A DNA stretch of 64,000 nucleotides from Bradyrhizobium diazoefficiens (GTDB lineage: Bacteria > Pseudomonadota > Alphaproteobacteria > Rhizobiales > Xanthobacteraceae), in NCBI RefSeq assembly GCF_018131015.1, contig NZ_JAFCJJ010000013.1, positions 62,001 through 126,000 on the forward strand. Reading direction: 5' to 3'. Every line of letters begins with the position of its first letter. Positions within the stretch are counted from its first letter, which is position 1. A model generated the notes under the pieces. It did not search any database. It saw only the letters and a list, made by a program, of their open reading frames with translations, and was not told where the DNA came from. Of this stretch, positions 17,653-26,866 are shown one piece after another. A program made the translations under genes and the position numbers.

Positions 17653-19170
17653 TCAGTCGGCGTGCGCCCGCGCCTTCGACGGCATGATCCGGAACGCGCG
17701 CCCCTCCTTCATCCACGCCGCGCGTTCGTCGCGCAACAGGGTGCGGCGGACTTTTCCGGAATCGTCACGGGGCTGGGCGCTGACCACCTCAAAACTTTCG
17801 GGATGCTTGTAGCGGCTGAGCCTGTCCTTCAGGAAGTCGGCCATTCGATCGGCGATCGCCTGGCCATCCGTGTCGGGCTCCGGCTCGATGATGGCATGCA
17901 CGCGCTGGCCCAGCTCCGGATCCGGCAGGCCTACGACCACGCAGGACCGCACGCCCGGGCACTCGGAGACCGCCGCCTCGACCTCTGCAGGATAGATGTT
18001 GGCGCCGCCGCGCAGCACCATGTCGGCGAGGCGGTCGCCGAGATAGAGATAGCCCTCGGCGTCGAGCCTGCCGATGTCGCCGAGCGATTCCCAGCCATCG
18101 ACGCGGCGCTTCGGCTCGGCGCCGAGATAGTGATAGGTGGCGTCCTTGCCGTCATTGTTGAGGAAGTAGATCTCGCCGGTCTCGCCGGGCGCGACGTCGT
18201 TGCCGTCCTCGCCGATGATGCGCAGGCGCGCCGTCTCGCCGATCTTGCCGACCGAGCCCTTGTGCGTCAGCCACTCCGTGCCGGAAATGATGCAGGCGCC
18301 CTGCCGCTCGGTGCCGCCATAGAGCTCCCAGATCCGCTCCGGGCCGAGCCAGGCGATCCAGTTTTCCTTCAGCCAGGGCGGCATCGGAGCCGCCATGTGA
18401 AACACGGTCTGCAGGCTCGACGCGTCATAAGAATTGCGCACGTGCTCCGGCAGCGCCCAGATCCGGTGCATCATGGTCGGCACGAAATTGACCCATTGCA
18501 CCCGCTCGCGGGCAATCTGGCGCAGCGTCTCCTCGGCATCGAACTTGACGAGGCCTGTAAGCTTGCCGCCGCCGAACAGCGCATAATGCGACACGATGAA
18601 CGGCGCATTGTGATAGAGCGGGCCGGGGTTGAGCAGTGACGCACCGAAGGTCATGTTGAGCGGCAGCGCGGCCGCGGTGTCGATCACTGCGGGCTGGTGA
18701 TCGAGGATGACCTTGGGACGGCCGGTCGAGCCGCCGCTGGTCATGGCCTTCCAGTAGCGCGCCACCGGCGGGGTTATAGGCTCATCCGAAAATCCATCCG
18801 GGACAAAGTCCGCAGGGAGCCGGTTCGGCGCATTCCAGTCGGCCTCGCCGCCGACCACCAGCGCCGGTTTCAATATGTCCAGAACCGCGGCGGCCTCGCC
18901 GCGCGGCAGCCGCCATGACAGCGAGGTCGGCGTCGCCCCGCACTTCCACACCGCAAACGTCGTCTCGAAGAACGCGTTGCCGTTGGGCAGGCCGATCGCC
19001 ACGAAATCGCCGGGCTTGACGCCCTTGGCGGCAAAGGCGCGCGCGCGGCGATTGGCGCCGCGCTCGAGTTCGTCCCATGTCAGCGTGTCCTGCCCATGCT
19101 GGACGGCGATCGTGCCTTGCGGTTTGCGTTGAGCGTACCAGCGCGGCACGTCGGACAAGGGCAGCAGCAT
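17653..19170 (-). CDS. AMP-binding acyl-CoA synthetase
   Basis: 505 aa adenylate-forming enzyme. Motif A3 is TSGGSTGRPKVI, A5 lies at WELYGGTERQG, A7/A8 includes GWESLGDIGRLDAEGYLYLGDR, and the C-terminal LSRYKHPESFEVV and DDSGKVRR contain the final catalytic Lys region. It activates a carboxylic acid with ATP and CoA. ATG at 19170; the frame extends upstream into intergenic DNA. First gene of the minus-strand run with RraA-like, cupin and Bug protein. Substrate unknown. Confidence 0.9.
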   Translation of the reverse strand: MLLPLSDVPRWYAQRKPQGTIAVQHGQDTLTWDELERGANRRARAFAAKGVKPGDFVAIGLPNGNAFFETTFAVWKCGATPTSLSWRLPRGEAAAVLDILKPALVVGGEADWNAPNRLPADFVPDGFSDEPITPPVARYWKAMTSGGSTGRPKVILDHQPAVIDTAAALPLNMTFGASLLNPGPLYHNAPFIVSHYALFGGGKLTGLVKFDAEETLRQIARERVQWVNFVPTMMHRIWALPEHVRNSYDASSLQTVFHMAAPMPPWLKENWIAWLGPERIWELYGGTERQGACIISGTEWLTHKGSVGKIGETARLRIIGEDGNDVAPGETGEIYFLNNDGKDATYHYLGAEPKRRVDGWESLGDIGRLDAEGYLYLGDRLADMVLRGGANIYPAEVEAAVSECPGVRSCVVVGLPDPELGQRVHAIIEPEPDTDGQAIADRMADFLKDRLSRYKHPESFEVVSAQPRDDSGKVRRTLLRDERAAWMKEGRAFRIMPSKARAHAD

Positions 19171-19393
19171 CTGGCGTTTCCGTTTCGTCTCTTTTTTGGC
19201 GTCGCCCCGGGATGAGGCGCGTCGCGGGCGAAGTGTAACAGCCGGAGGCGGCTGCCGGGCCACGTCAAGCAAAAAATGTCAGCAACCCAGCCATGAATTT
19301 CACGGGTTCCAAGGGTGACAAGCCGGCGGTAAAGGGGCAAAAATCCGCTTCGACTCAAGTCAGGTTGAGTGTCGCAAGGAATACTCTTTTAGA

Positions 19394-19993
19394 ATGTCGG
19401 ACGTCGCTGCATCGCGTGCGCTTGTATTTGCCGCAGCAGGATTTTTTCTGCTGGCGCCGTCGCATGCCGACGCCCAATGGTGGAAGCGCGCACCGGCGGA
19501 CTTCGAGGAATGCGCCGACGCCGCCGAGAGGGCCGCGACCAAGGCCGAGAAGACGTCCGCGCTTGCCGACTGCAACGCCAAATTCGCCGGCCGTCGCAAG
19601 GCGGGTGGCGGCTATACCTATTACGACTTTCTGCAGGACCGCACCTTCGAGATCGCCGGCCCCAACCCGACGCCGGAGGAGCAGCGGAAGATCGACCAGT
19701 CCTACGCTCTCTACCTCGCCGATCAGCGCCGCAGCAATGATGCGGAGGAAGCCGCCGCGCGGCAGCAGCGCGAACAGCAGGAACGGCAGGCGCGCGAGCT
19801 CCAGCAGGTCACGCTGCGCAGCGAGGTCGAGCGCGTACCGGTGCCGGTCGAACGGCCGAAGGTCCTGCGGCAAAAGGGTGCGACATGCACCAGGGGCTCG
19901 TTCTCCTGCGAATGGCCGCGCCTGTCGGAAGGCCTCAATGAACTCAAGAAGCTGTTCAGCCCGCCGCCGAGCAAGCCGGCGAAGAAGGGCTGA
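19394..19993 (+). CDS. Secreted protein of unknown function, Arg/Glu/Gln-rich
   Basis: 199 aa with a signal peptide (LVFAAAGFFLLAPSHADA, probable cleavage ADA-QW). The mature part has EECADAAERAA and a strongly charged helical stretch around residues 115-150 that may form a coiled coil, then a Cys pair region TCTRGSFSCEW. The C-terminus is basic (PSKPAKKG). Likely periplasmic. No family recognised. Confidence 0.75.
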   Translation: MSDVAASRALVFAAAGFFLLAPSHADAQWWKRAPADFEECADAAERAATKAEKTSALADCNAKFAGRRKAGGGYTYYDFLQDRTFEIAGPNPTPEEQRKIDQSYALYLADQRRSNDAEEAAARQQREQQERQARELQQVTLRSEVERVPVPVERPKVLRQKGATCTRGSFSCEWPRLSEGLNELKKLFSPPPSKPAKKG

Positions 19994-20033
19994 ATAGCGA
20001 TCGGCGTCTTTCTTCGTCGCCACAAACTCCCCT

Positions 20034-20059
20034 GTCGTCCCGGCGCAGGCCGGGACGAC
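20034..20059. repeat. Half copy of repeat family A, hairpin
   Basis: GTCGTCCCGGC, four bases, then GCCGGGACGAC form a perfect 11-bp stem between two convergent genes. It equals one arm of the family A repeats and could act as a terminator-like stem, but no T run follows. Confidence 0.7.
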
Positions 20060-20088
20060 GCGTGAGGATGTTGCGCCAGCGGTGCGCC

Positions 20089-20304
20089 TCACTTCGTCTG
20101 CTTTTTCTTCCCGTGCTTGGGCGTCGCCGCTGGTGCAGTCGCGGGCGTGGTTGTCGCCGGTGAACCTCCGAGCGCCTTGCGGCTTTCCTGCAGGCGCGCG
20201 TCATAGCCGGGAGAATTCATCACCGTCGGCGGCCTCGCGTCGGCCGAGGTGGAGACGCCGGAGAGCGCGCCCAGCGCGAGCATGATTGTCAAGCAACGTC
20301 TCAC
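20089..20304 (-). CDS. Small secreted basic protein
   Basis: 71 aa from a GTG at 20304 with GGAGG five bases ahead; an earlier GTG at 20322 is possible. Signal peptide LTIMLALGALSGVSTSADA. The mature protein is short and ends in a Thr/Ala/Pro run and KHGKKKQTK. The start lies 18 bases after the stop of the PanE-like gene, so it is probably co-transcribed. Unknown function. Confidence 0.6.
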   Translation of the reverse strand: MRRCLTIMLALGALSGVSTSADARPPTVMNSPGYDARLQESRKALGGSPATTTPATAPAATPKHGKKKQTK

Positions 20305-20322
20305 CGCATTCCTCCATCGCAC

Positions 20323-21327
20323 TCAGGCGGCGCCGCGGATCTGCCGCGGCGTCAGCTGCGGCGGGCCCCTGCCCGCCGTCTCGGCCTCCTTGATCAGCGC
20401 GACAATGCGGCGCATCAGAGGCACGGCGACGTTGTTCTGCTCGGCGAGCGCGATGACCGCCCCCTGGAGATAGTCGATCTCGGTCCTGCGACCCTGCTTC
20501 AGGTCCTGCCACATCGAGGAGCGCGCCTCGGGATCGATCTTCATGGTGCGGCCGAGGATCGCATTGAAGATCATGTCGGGCAGTCGCAGCAGGGCCGGCG
20601 TCCAGCTCGCCGGGACCGGCGTCGCCGACACCGGCGCGATGCCGGCGGCCTTCAGCGCGGCCAGTCCCTCGACCATCTGGTCGGCGAACAGTCTTCGCCA
20701 TTCGCGATTGGCCAATTGGGCGGCGAGCGGCATGTCCGAGAGCGCGCTGAGCGCATTGTTCAGGTTGAGGATCAGCTTGCCCCACTGCACCCCGGCGATG
20801 TCGGGACTTGCGCGCAGGTGCAGCCCCGGCACCGAGAGCGCCGCAGCCGTATTCGCTGCATCTTCACCGACATGAATGTCGCCGGATGTCGAGCGGTGGA
20901 AGCGCCCGTCGCCCATCGCGATCACGTTGAACGGCACCATGCCGGCGAGCACCTGCCGGCCGCCGAGGCGCTCCTGCAGCACGCCGACATTGCCGACGCC
21001 GTTCTGCAGGGAGACGATCACGGCATCCGGCGGCGCGTGCTGCGCGATCTGATCCGCGACAGCGGGCGTGTCCGCGCTCTTCACCGTGACCAGCACGATG
21101 CCGGCGCTGTGGAAGATCGATGGATCTTGCGACAGCGCGAGCTGGCCGGCGTCGAGCCTTCTCTCGAACCCGTCGAAATCGGTGAGCCGGAGGCCGAACC
21201 GTTCGATCTCGGTCTTCACCCGCGGCCGCACCAGCAGCGCGACGCGGCGGCTTGAGGCGGCCAGCATGCCGCCGACGAAGCAGCCAATGGCGCCCGCACC
21301 CGCTACCACGATCGGTCGATCCGTCAT
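20323..21327 (-). CDS. 2-dehydropantoate 2-reductase family protein (PanE/ApbA-like), copy 2
   Basis: 334 aa. GAGAIGCFVGG near the N-terminus is the NADP-binding motif. VKSADTPAVADQI and VSLQNGVGN are typical, the central Lys lies in GVQWGKLILNLNNALSA, and the C-terminal EARSSMWQDLKQGRRTEIDYLQG is a strong PanE signature (the substrate-binding Ser and Glu region). This copy matches canonical PanE better than the one at 7305 and is the better pantoate-synthesis candidate (inference). ATG at 21327; another ATG at 21351 is possible. Confidence 0.87.
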   Translation of the reverse strand: MTDRPIVVAGAGAIGCFVGGMLAASSRRVALLVRPRVKTEIERFGLRLTDFDGFERRLDAGQLALSQDPSIFHSAGIVLVTVKSADTPAVADQIAQHAPPDAVIVSLQNGVGNVGVLQERLGGRQVLAGMVPFNVIAMGDGRFHRSTSGDIHVGEDAANTAAALSVPGLHLRASPDIAGVQWGKLILNLNNALSALSDMPLAAQLANREWRRLFADQMVEGLAALKAAGIAPVSATPVPASWTPALLRLPDMIFNAILGRTMKIDPEARSSMWQDLKQGRRTEIDYLQGAVIALAEQNNVAVPLMRRIVALIKEAETAGRGPPQLTPRQIRGAA

Positions 21328-21475
21328 CGCCTGACCTTGCTCCCTGAACATCGCAGCTTCGATAGCAGAGCCAGGGGCCGCGCGGCTACGACGCATCCGC
21401 CTTGTAACCGTCATGAGACCCCCATATGTTTTTGCCCCGGGGGCTGTCACCGGCAGAAGGCCAAAGGAGAGCACC

Positions 21476-22084
21476 ATGGGTCTACTCGACGTCCTCAACG
21501 GCATGCAGAACGGCCCGCGCGGCCCGGGCGCGCCGAGCTCCGAGCAATCTTCCGGCGGGATGTCGCCGATGACCATGGCGCTGCTCGGCCTGCTGGCCTG
21601 GAAGGCCTTCAAGCATCTGACCGGCGAGCCCGGCGCGGCACCGCAGCCGCAGCAGCGCTCGCCGCTGCCGCCGCCGACGCAAGCGAATGCAGGCGGAGGC
21701 GCCATTCCCGCCAGCCCTGCCGGCCCCGCAGGCAGCGGAGGCCTCAACGACCTGCTCAAGGGCGGCCTCGGCGGCCTGCTCGCAGGCGGCGCGGCCGGCA
21801 CCGTGCTGAGCGGCGGCCTCGGCGATCTCCTCAAGCAGCTTCAGCAGGGTGGCCAGGGCGAAGCCGCCAATTCCTGGGTCGGCAAGGGCGAGAACAAGCC
21901 GATTGCGCCCGGCGATCTCGCCGGCGCACTCGGCGCCGACCAGATCCAGAGCCTGTCCGCCCAGAGCGGCCTTTCGCGCGAGGACCTGCTCTCCGGCCTC
22001 AGCCAATATCTGCCGCAGGTGATCGACCATTTGACGCCGGACGGACGGCTACCGACCGAGAACGAACTCTCGGGCAGGCTTTGA
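21476..22084 (+). CDS. YidB family protein (DUF937-like)
   Basis: 202 aa starting MGLLDVLNGMQNG, with Gly-rich repeats (GGLNDLLKGGLGGLL, then GGLGDLLKQLQQGG) and the C-terminal NSWVGKGENKPI...LAGALG and GLSREDLLSGLSQYLPQVID segments that define the YidB family. Function is unknown in the family; some members link to membrane or stress phenotypes. AAAGGAGA lies six bases before ATG 21476. Followed at 32 bases by a GlsB/YeaQ-like gene, an apparent stress-linked pair. Confidence 0.85.
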   Translation: MGLLDVLNGMQNGPRGPGAPSSEQSSGGMSPMTMALLGLLAWKAFKHLTGEPGAAPQPQQRSPLPPPTQANAGGGAIPASPAGPAGSGGLNDLLKGGLGGLLAGGAAGTVLSGGLGDLLKQLQQGGQGEAANSWVGKGENKPIAPGDLAGALGADQIQSLSAQSGLSREDLLSGLSQYLPQVIDHLTPDGRLPTENELSGRL

Positions 22085-22115
22085 TCAAGGCTGGTTCAGC
22101 AAGGGGAGCACTGAC

Positions 22116-22388
22116 ATGAGCATGGGCGGCCTGCTTTGGATCGTCATCGTCGGCTTCGTCGCCGGCCTCATCGCACGCTGGCTGGCGCCGGGGCCGAACA
22201 ATCCGAGCGGCTTCATCCTCACCACGATCCTCGGCATCGCCGGCGCGTTTCTCGCCACCTTCATCGGCCAGGCCATCGGCCATTACAGCCCCGACCAGGG
22301 CGCCGGCTTCATCATGGCCACGATCGGCGCGGTGGTGGTGCTGTTCATCTGGCACCGGCTGGTCGCGAGCGGCGTGATCAAGGGGTAG
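22116..22388 (+). CDS. GlsB/YeaQ/YmgE family stress-response membrane protein
   Basis: 90 aa with three hydrophobic segments: LLWIVIVGFVAGLIARWLAPG, FILTTILGIAGAFLATFIGQA and FIMATIGAVVVLFIWHRLV. This is the transglycosylase-associated (Transgly_assoc) pattern of small inner-membrane proteins induced by stress. GGGGAG lies upstream of the ATG. Probably transcribed with the YidB-like gene. Confidence 0.9.
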   Translation: MSMGGLLWIVIVGFVAGLIARWLAPGPNNPSGFILTTILGIAGAFLATFIGQAIGHYSPDQGAGFIMATIGAVVVLFIWHRLVASGVIKG

Positions 22389-22428
22389 CTGCCGACGCGT
22401 CGCGGTGCCGCGCATCAACAAACTCGGC

Positions 22429-22549
22429 GTCGTCCCGGCGAAGGCCGGGACCCATCACCACGGGAAGTGGTTTGGCGAAGATTCGGAGTTGCCAGCCGCG
22501 CGTCAAACTACTCCCTGGGAGTGTGGGTCCCGGCCTTCGCCGGGACGAC
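22429..22549. repeat. Palindromic intergenic repeat, family A copy 2
   Basis: Left arm GTCGTCCCGGCGAAGGCCGG and right arm GGGTCCCGGCCTTCGCCGGG, separated by about 75 bases that include TTTGGCGAAGA as in copy 1. It lies between two convergent genes. Confidence 0.88.
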
Positions 22550-22565
22550 ACCAGTGTTTGACGCA

Positions 22566-23351
22566 TCACGTAATCAGATGCATCCCCGCATCCATGCGCA
22601 CGACCTCGCCGGTCATGTTGCTGGAGGCCGGCATCGCCAGGAAGCAGACGAGCTGCGCGATGTCGTCTGCTGATGATGCCACCTTGAGCGGCACCTTCGC
22701 CACGACGCTGTCGCGCACCTGCTTGGCGCCTGCCTCGCCGCGGCCCTTGGTGAACCAGGGCGTGTCGATATAGCCGGGGCACACCGTGTTGACGCGGATC
22801 AGCGGCGCCAGCGCGCGCGACAGCGACAGCGTCATGGTGTTGAGCGCGCCCTTGCTGGCAGCATAGGCGATCGAGGAGCCGACGCCGCTGATGCCGGCGA
22901 CGGATGACACGTTGACCACCGCGGCAGGCCGTCCCGAAGCCTTCGCGCCGGCCTCGAGCAGGCTGCGCGCGGCGCGCACCATCTGGAACGGGCCGATGGT
23001 GTTGACGCCATAGAGCCGCTGGAAATCCTCGGCCGACAATCCGTCGAGATCGCCATGGGCGACGTGCTTGGTGGTGCCGGCATTGTTGACGAGGACGTCG
23101 AGCCGGCCCCAGCCGCTGGCAGCCGCAACGATCTTGCGGCAATCATCATCCCTGGAAACGTCACCCTGCGCGACCAGCACTTCGGCGGCGCCCGCCTTGC
23201 GACATTTCTCGGCGGTGGCTTCGGCTTCCTTCTGGCTCGAGGAATAGTTGATGACGAGCCGCGCCCCGCTGCGGGCGAGAATTTCCGCGGTCGCAGCACC
23301 GAGGCCAGATGCGGACCCCGTCACGATTGCGCACAAGCCGTCCTTTGCCAT
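22566..23351 (-). CDS. Short-chain dehydrogenase/reductase (3-oxoacyl-ACP reductase-like)
   Basis: 261 aa classical SDR. The cofactor motif TGSASGLG is at residues 11-18, NNAGTTKHV follows, and the catalytic YAASKGAL gives Tyr and Lys with a Ser in NVSSVAG. It would oxidise or reduce a hydroxyacyl or similar group with NAD(P). ATG at 23351. It is divergent from the paired acyl-CoA dehydrogenases and may belong to the same pathway (inference). Confidence 0.9.
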   Translation of the reverse strand: MAKDGLCAIVTGSASGLGAATAEILARSGARLVINYSSSQKEAEATAEKCRKAGAAEVLVAQGDVSRDDDCRKIVAAASGWGRLDVLVNNAGTTKHVAHGDLDGLSAEDFQRLYGVNTIGPFQMVRAARSLLEAGAKASGRPAAVVNVSSVAGISGVGSSIAYAASKGALNTMTLSLSRALAPLIRVNTVCPGYIDTPWFTKGRGEAGAKQVRDSVVAKVPLKVASSADDIAQLVCFLAMPASSNMTGEVVRMDAGMHLIT

Positions 23352-23598
23352 CCCGTATTTCCTTTTCTTGGTCAGTTGCCGGGGCCTTGTTTAGCGAGTT
23401 TGGCGCGGCCTGCAAATCGAGCAAACTCCGCTAAGCGGAATAATTGGCGATGGATCCTTGCGCCCATGCCTGCGCCGCAGATGGGCTTGCGATCAACGCT
23501 TGTCAGGGCCATGGCTTTTTCCGATCATCCGGCGCAAGAAGAGGCTGTGCGCCAACCGTTTGGGTCGGACGCGCCAATGGCAAAATACGGGGAACGCT

Positions 23599-24663
23599 GT
23601 GGCGGAGAGTGACAATATCGTCGTCGAGACCGCGGAGAAGATCTTCGCCGATCTCGCCGATCCGCAAACCATCAACAACGATAAGAAAGGTTCGTGGCAG
23701 GCGCCTCTGTGGCAGGCGCTGAGCGAGGCCGGCCTGCCCTTGTCATGGGTGCCGGACGATCTCGGCGGCTCCGGCGCGAGCCTCGCCGACGGCTTCGCGC
23801 TGCTGAACGCCGCCGGTCGCTTCGCGGTGGCGGTTCCCCTCGCCGAAACCATGCTGGCGGGCTGGCTGCTGGCCCAGGTGAAGATCGCCTCGCCCGCGGG
23901 CGAGATGACGGTGCTGCCGGCATCGCCGAAGGACCGCGTCACCCTCGATGCCGACGGCGCGCTGTCCGGCCGCTGCCGCGGCGTTCCGTTTGCGAAAGCG
24001 GCGAAGCATTTTGCGGTGCTGGCGCACGGCAAGGACGGCGTCTCGATCGCGCTGGTCGATTCCGCGAAGGGCCGGACCGAATCCGGCCTCAATGTCGGCT
24101 ACGACCACAGCGATATCGTGACGCTCGACAAGGTGCTGCCCGTCACCATCAAGCCGGCGCCGAAGGGTTTTGACCAGACCGCGCTGATGCTGATTGGCGG
24201 CGTCGCGCGCAGCCTGCAGATCGCGGGCGCGCTGGAATCCATGCTCGACATCTCCGTGCGCTATTCCAACGAGCGCGTCGCCTTCGAGAAGAAGATCTCG
24301 AAATTCCAGGCGGTGCAGCACAATCTCGCCCGTCTCGCCGGCGAATCCGCCGCGGCGCTCGCGGCGGCGACATCGGCTGCCGACGCGATCGCGAACGCAA
24401 AGTCGTTCGACGACGAAGTCTATCTCGAAGCCGCCGCGGCAAAGATCCGCTGCGCCGAGGCCGCGGAAAAAGGCGGCGGCATCGCGCACCAGGTCCACGG
24501 CGCGATCGGCTTCACCATCGAGCACATCCTGCACCGCTATTCGCTGCGGGCGCTGGCCTGGCGCGACGATTTCGGCTCGGAGAGCCACTGGGCCGTCGAG
24601 CTCGGCAAGTTGGTCGCCGATCGCGGCGCCGACGAATTGTGGCCGCTCGTGGCTTCGCGCTGA
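23599..24663 (+). CDS. Acyl-CoA dehydrogenase family protein, first of a pair
   Basis: 354 aa from a GTG at 23599 with GGGGAA just upstream; no good ATG exists. The family is shown by RYSNERVAFEKKISKFQAVQHNLA and the C-terminal HQVHGAIGFTIEHILHRYSLR. The N-terminal and middle domains are short and lack the MSEPNSGSD segment found in the next gene. Such divergent short subunits pair with a full one as heteromeric acyl-CoA dehydrogenases in steroid and terpenoid catabolism (family knowledge). The next gene begins 14 bases after its stop. Confidence 0.87.
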   Translation: MAESDNIVVETAEKIFADLADPQTINNDKKGSWQAPLWQALSEAGLPLSWVPDDLGGSGASLADGFALLNAAGRFAVAVPLAETMLAGWLLAQVKIASPAGEMTVLPASPKDRVTLDADGALSGRCRGVPFAKAAKHFAVLAHGKDGVSIALVDSAKGRTESGLNVGYDHSDIVTLDKVLPVTIKPAPKGFDQTALMLIGGVARSLQIAGALESMLDISVRYSNERVAFEKKISKFQAVQHNLARLAGESAAALAAATSAADAIANAKSFDDEVYLEAAAAKIRCAEAAEKGGGIAHQVHGAIGFTIEHILHRYSLRALAWRDDFGSESHWAVELGKLVADRGADELWPLVASR

Positions 24664-24677
24664 CAAGGACGAGACCT

Positions 24678-25838
24678 ATGACCGCTGCCCTCCGTTTCGA
24701 TCCGATTCGCCTGCCGGAAAAATGCGAGCAATTGCGCAAGGAAGTGCGCGCCTTTCTCGCCGAAGAGATCGCCGCCGGCACCTTCGATCCGCACAAGCCC
24801 AACCGCGAAGACGCCGACGCACCGGAGTTTTCCCGCCGGGTCGGAGCCAAGGGCTGGCTCGGCATGACCTGGCCGAAAAAATATGGCGGCCAGGAGCGCT
24901 CGTTCCTGGAGCGCTATGTGGTGACCGAGGAGATGCGCGTGGCCAATGCGCCGACGCGGCGCTTCTTCGTCGCCGACCGCCAGAGCGGCCCGGTGCTGCT
25001 GAAATACGCGCCCGAGCACATCAAGATGGACATCCTGCCGCGGATCTGCCGCGGCGAGATCTGCTTTGCCATCGGCATGAGCGAGCCGAACTCCGGTTCC
25101 GACCTGTTCGCGGCGAAGACGCGCGCGACCAGGACCGACGGCGGCTATCTCATCAACGGCACCAAGATCTGGACCTCGTCGGCGCACATCGCCGACTACA
25201 TGATCGCGATCTTCCGGACTTCGCAGCCGACCAAGGAAAACCGCCGTCACGGCCTGACGCAGTTCTTGGTCAAGATGAAGCAGCCAGGCATCAAGGTGAA
25301 CCCGATCGGCCAGATCACCGGCCAGTACGAGTTCAACGAGGTCGTCTTCACCGATTTCTTCGTACCCGACGATCACGTGCTCGGCGAAGTCGACGGCGCC
25401 TGGAAGCAGGCGACCAGCGAGCTTGCCTATGAGCGTTCCGGTCCCGAGCGCTTCCTCGAAACCTACTACGTGCTGACGGAGCTGGTCCGCGCGGTCGGCC
25501 CCAACCCGGATACCCGCAGCGCCGAAGGCATCGGCCGGCTGGTGGCGCAACTCCACACCATGCGGCGCATGTCGGTCTCGGTTGCCGGCATGCTGCAGGC
25601 CGGCAAGGAGCCGGTGGTGGAAGCCTCCATCGTCAAGGACATCGGCACGGTCTGGGAGCAGCAGCTTCCGCACCGCGTGCGCGATCTCGCCGCCTTCGTC
25701 GAGGAGACCGCGACCAACCGCGAGACGCTGGAGCGGCAGCTCGACTTCGCGATCAAGACCGCGCCAAAACTCACCATCCAGGGCGGCACCACCGAAGTGC
25801 TGCGCGGCATCATCGCCCGCGGGCTGGGCTTGCGCTAA
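24678..25838 (+). CDS. Acyl-CoA dehydrogenase family protein, second of a pair
   Basis: 386 aa. MSEPNSGSDLFAAKTRA and TKIWTSSAHIADY line the FAD/acyl pocket, and the C-terminus has IQGGTTEVLRGIIARGLG. The Glu of LAYERSGPERF sits where helix-G catalytic bases lie in LCAD-like enzymes, while the YEGT position is not Glu. ATG at 24678. Followed 17 bases after the stop by an enoyl-CoA hydratase, so dehydrogenation and hydration steps are encoded together. Confidence 0.9.
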   Translation: MTAALRFDPIRLPEKCEQLRKEVRAFLAEEIAAGTFDPHKPNREDADAPEFSRRVGAKGWLGMTWPKKYGGQERSFLERYVVTEEMRVANAPTRRFFVADRQSGPVLLKYAPEHIKMDILPRICRGEICFAIGMSEPNSGSDLFAAKTRATRTDGGYLINGTKIWTSSAHIADYMIAIFRTSQPTKENRRHGLTQFLVKMKQPGIKVNPIGQITGQYEFNEVVFTDFFVPDDHVLGEVDGAWKQATSELAYERSGPERFLETYYVLTELVRAVGPNPDTRSAEGIGRLVAQLHTMRRMSVSVAGMLQAGKEPVVEASIVKDIGTVWEQQLPHRVRDLAAFVEETATNRETLERQLDFAIKTAPKLTIQGGTTEVLRGIIARGLGLR

Positions 25839-25855
25839 TTCAATAAGGGATCATC

Positions 25856-26674
25856 ATGAGCACCTACAAAGACATCGGCGTCGAGAAGGTCGGGCACGTC
25901 GGCACCATCGAAATCCGCCGGCCGCCGCTCAACTTCTTCGACATCTCGCTGATCAACCAGATCGCGGACGCGCTCGAGGAGTTCGACCGCGACATCGAGA
26001 TCCGCGCCTCCGTGCTCTCGGCGCAGGGCAAGGCGTTCTGCGCCGGCGCCAATTTCGGCGATCCCGCGCGGCAGGCGCAGGAAGCGCAGGAAGCCGAGAA
26101 AAAGGCCAAGGGCGACCCGGCCGACAGCCTGGGCGCGATCAACCATCTCTACATCCAGGCCGTGCGCATCTTCCGCGCCAGGAAGCCGATCGTCGCCGCC
26201 GTGCAGGGCGCCGCCATCGGCGGCGGCCTCGGCCTCGCGGTATCCGCGGACTTCCGCGTCACCTGCCCCGAGGCGCGCTTCTCCGCCAACTTCACAAAAC
26301 TCGGCTTCCATCCCGGCTTCGGCCTGACCGTGACGCTGCCGGAGCTGATCGGCAAGAACAACGCCGAGTTGATGTTCTACACCAGCCGCCGCGTCACCGG
26401 CGAAGAGGCGGTGAAGTGGGGCCTCGCCAATGTGCTGGTGCCGCAGGACCAGGTGAAGACGGGTGCGATGAAGCTTGCCGCCGAGATCGCCGAATGCTCC
26501 CCGCTCGGCCTGCTCTCCACCCGCGCCACCATGCGCGCGAATCTCGCCGACCGCGTGATGGCCGCGACCAATCACGAGCTCGCCGAGCAGACCCGCCTGC
26601 GCTCGACAGAGGATTTCAAGGAAGGCGTGAAGGCGACTGAAGAGCGGCGCGCTGCGAACTTCAAGGGAAGGTGA
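25856..26674 (+). CDS. Enoyl-CoA hydratase
   Basis: 272 aa crotonase-fold enzyme. GKAFCAGANFGDPA and VQGAAIGGGLGLAVSADFRV give the two oxyanion-hole loops, and the ARFSANFTKLGFHPGFG segment follows. AATAAGGGATCATC precedes the ATG. It is the third gene of the operon with the two acyl-CoA dehydrogenases and would hydrate their product. A family A repeat follows the stop. Confidence 0.9.
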   Translation: MSTYKDIGVEKVGHVGTIEIRRPPLNFFDISLINQIADALEEFDRDIEIRASVLSAQGKAFCAGANFGDPARQAQEAQEAEKKAKGDPADSLGAINHLYIQAVRIFRARKPIVAAVQGAAIGGGLGLAVSADFRVTCPEARFSANFTKLGFHPGFGLTVTLPELIGKNNAELMFYTSRRVTGEEAVKWGLANVLVPQDQVKTGAMKLAAEIAECSPLGLLSTRATMRANLADRVMAATNHELAEQTRLRSTEDFKEGVKATEERRAANFKGR

Positions 26675-26710
26675 TTGCGGTTGTTCCTCGGCGCGGCCAC
26701 ACTCTCAATG

Positions 26711-26849
26711 GTCGTCCTGGCGAAAGCCAGGACCCATTACCCCGAATGCCAATTGTTGAAGTAGCTGGAGCCACCAGCCTTCGTCAAACATCTCCCTGTG
26801 GTAATGGGTCCTGGATCGGCGCTCGCTCTGCTCGCTTGTCCAGGACGAC
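26711..26849. repeat. Palindromic intergenic repeat, family A copy 3 (CCTGG variant)
   Basis: Left arm GTCGTCCTGGCGAAAGCCAG, right arm GGGTCCTGG ... CCAGGACGAC with an extra insert (ATCGGCGCTCGCTCTGCTCG) in the right arm. Between two convergent genes. Confidence 0.82.
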
Positions 26850-26866
26850 GGCGGGATTGTAGCGCG

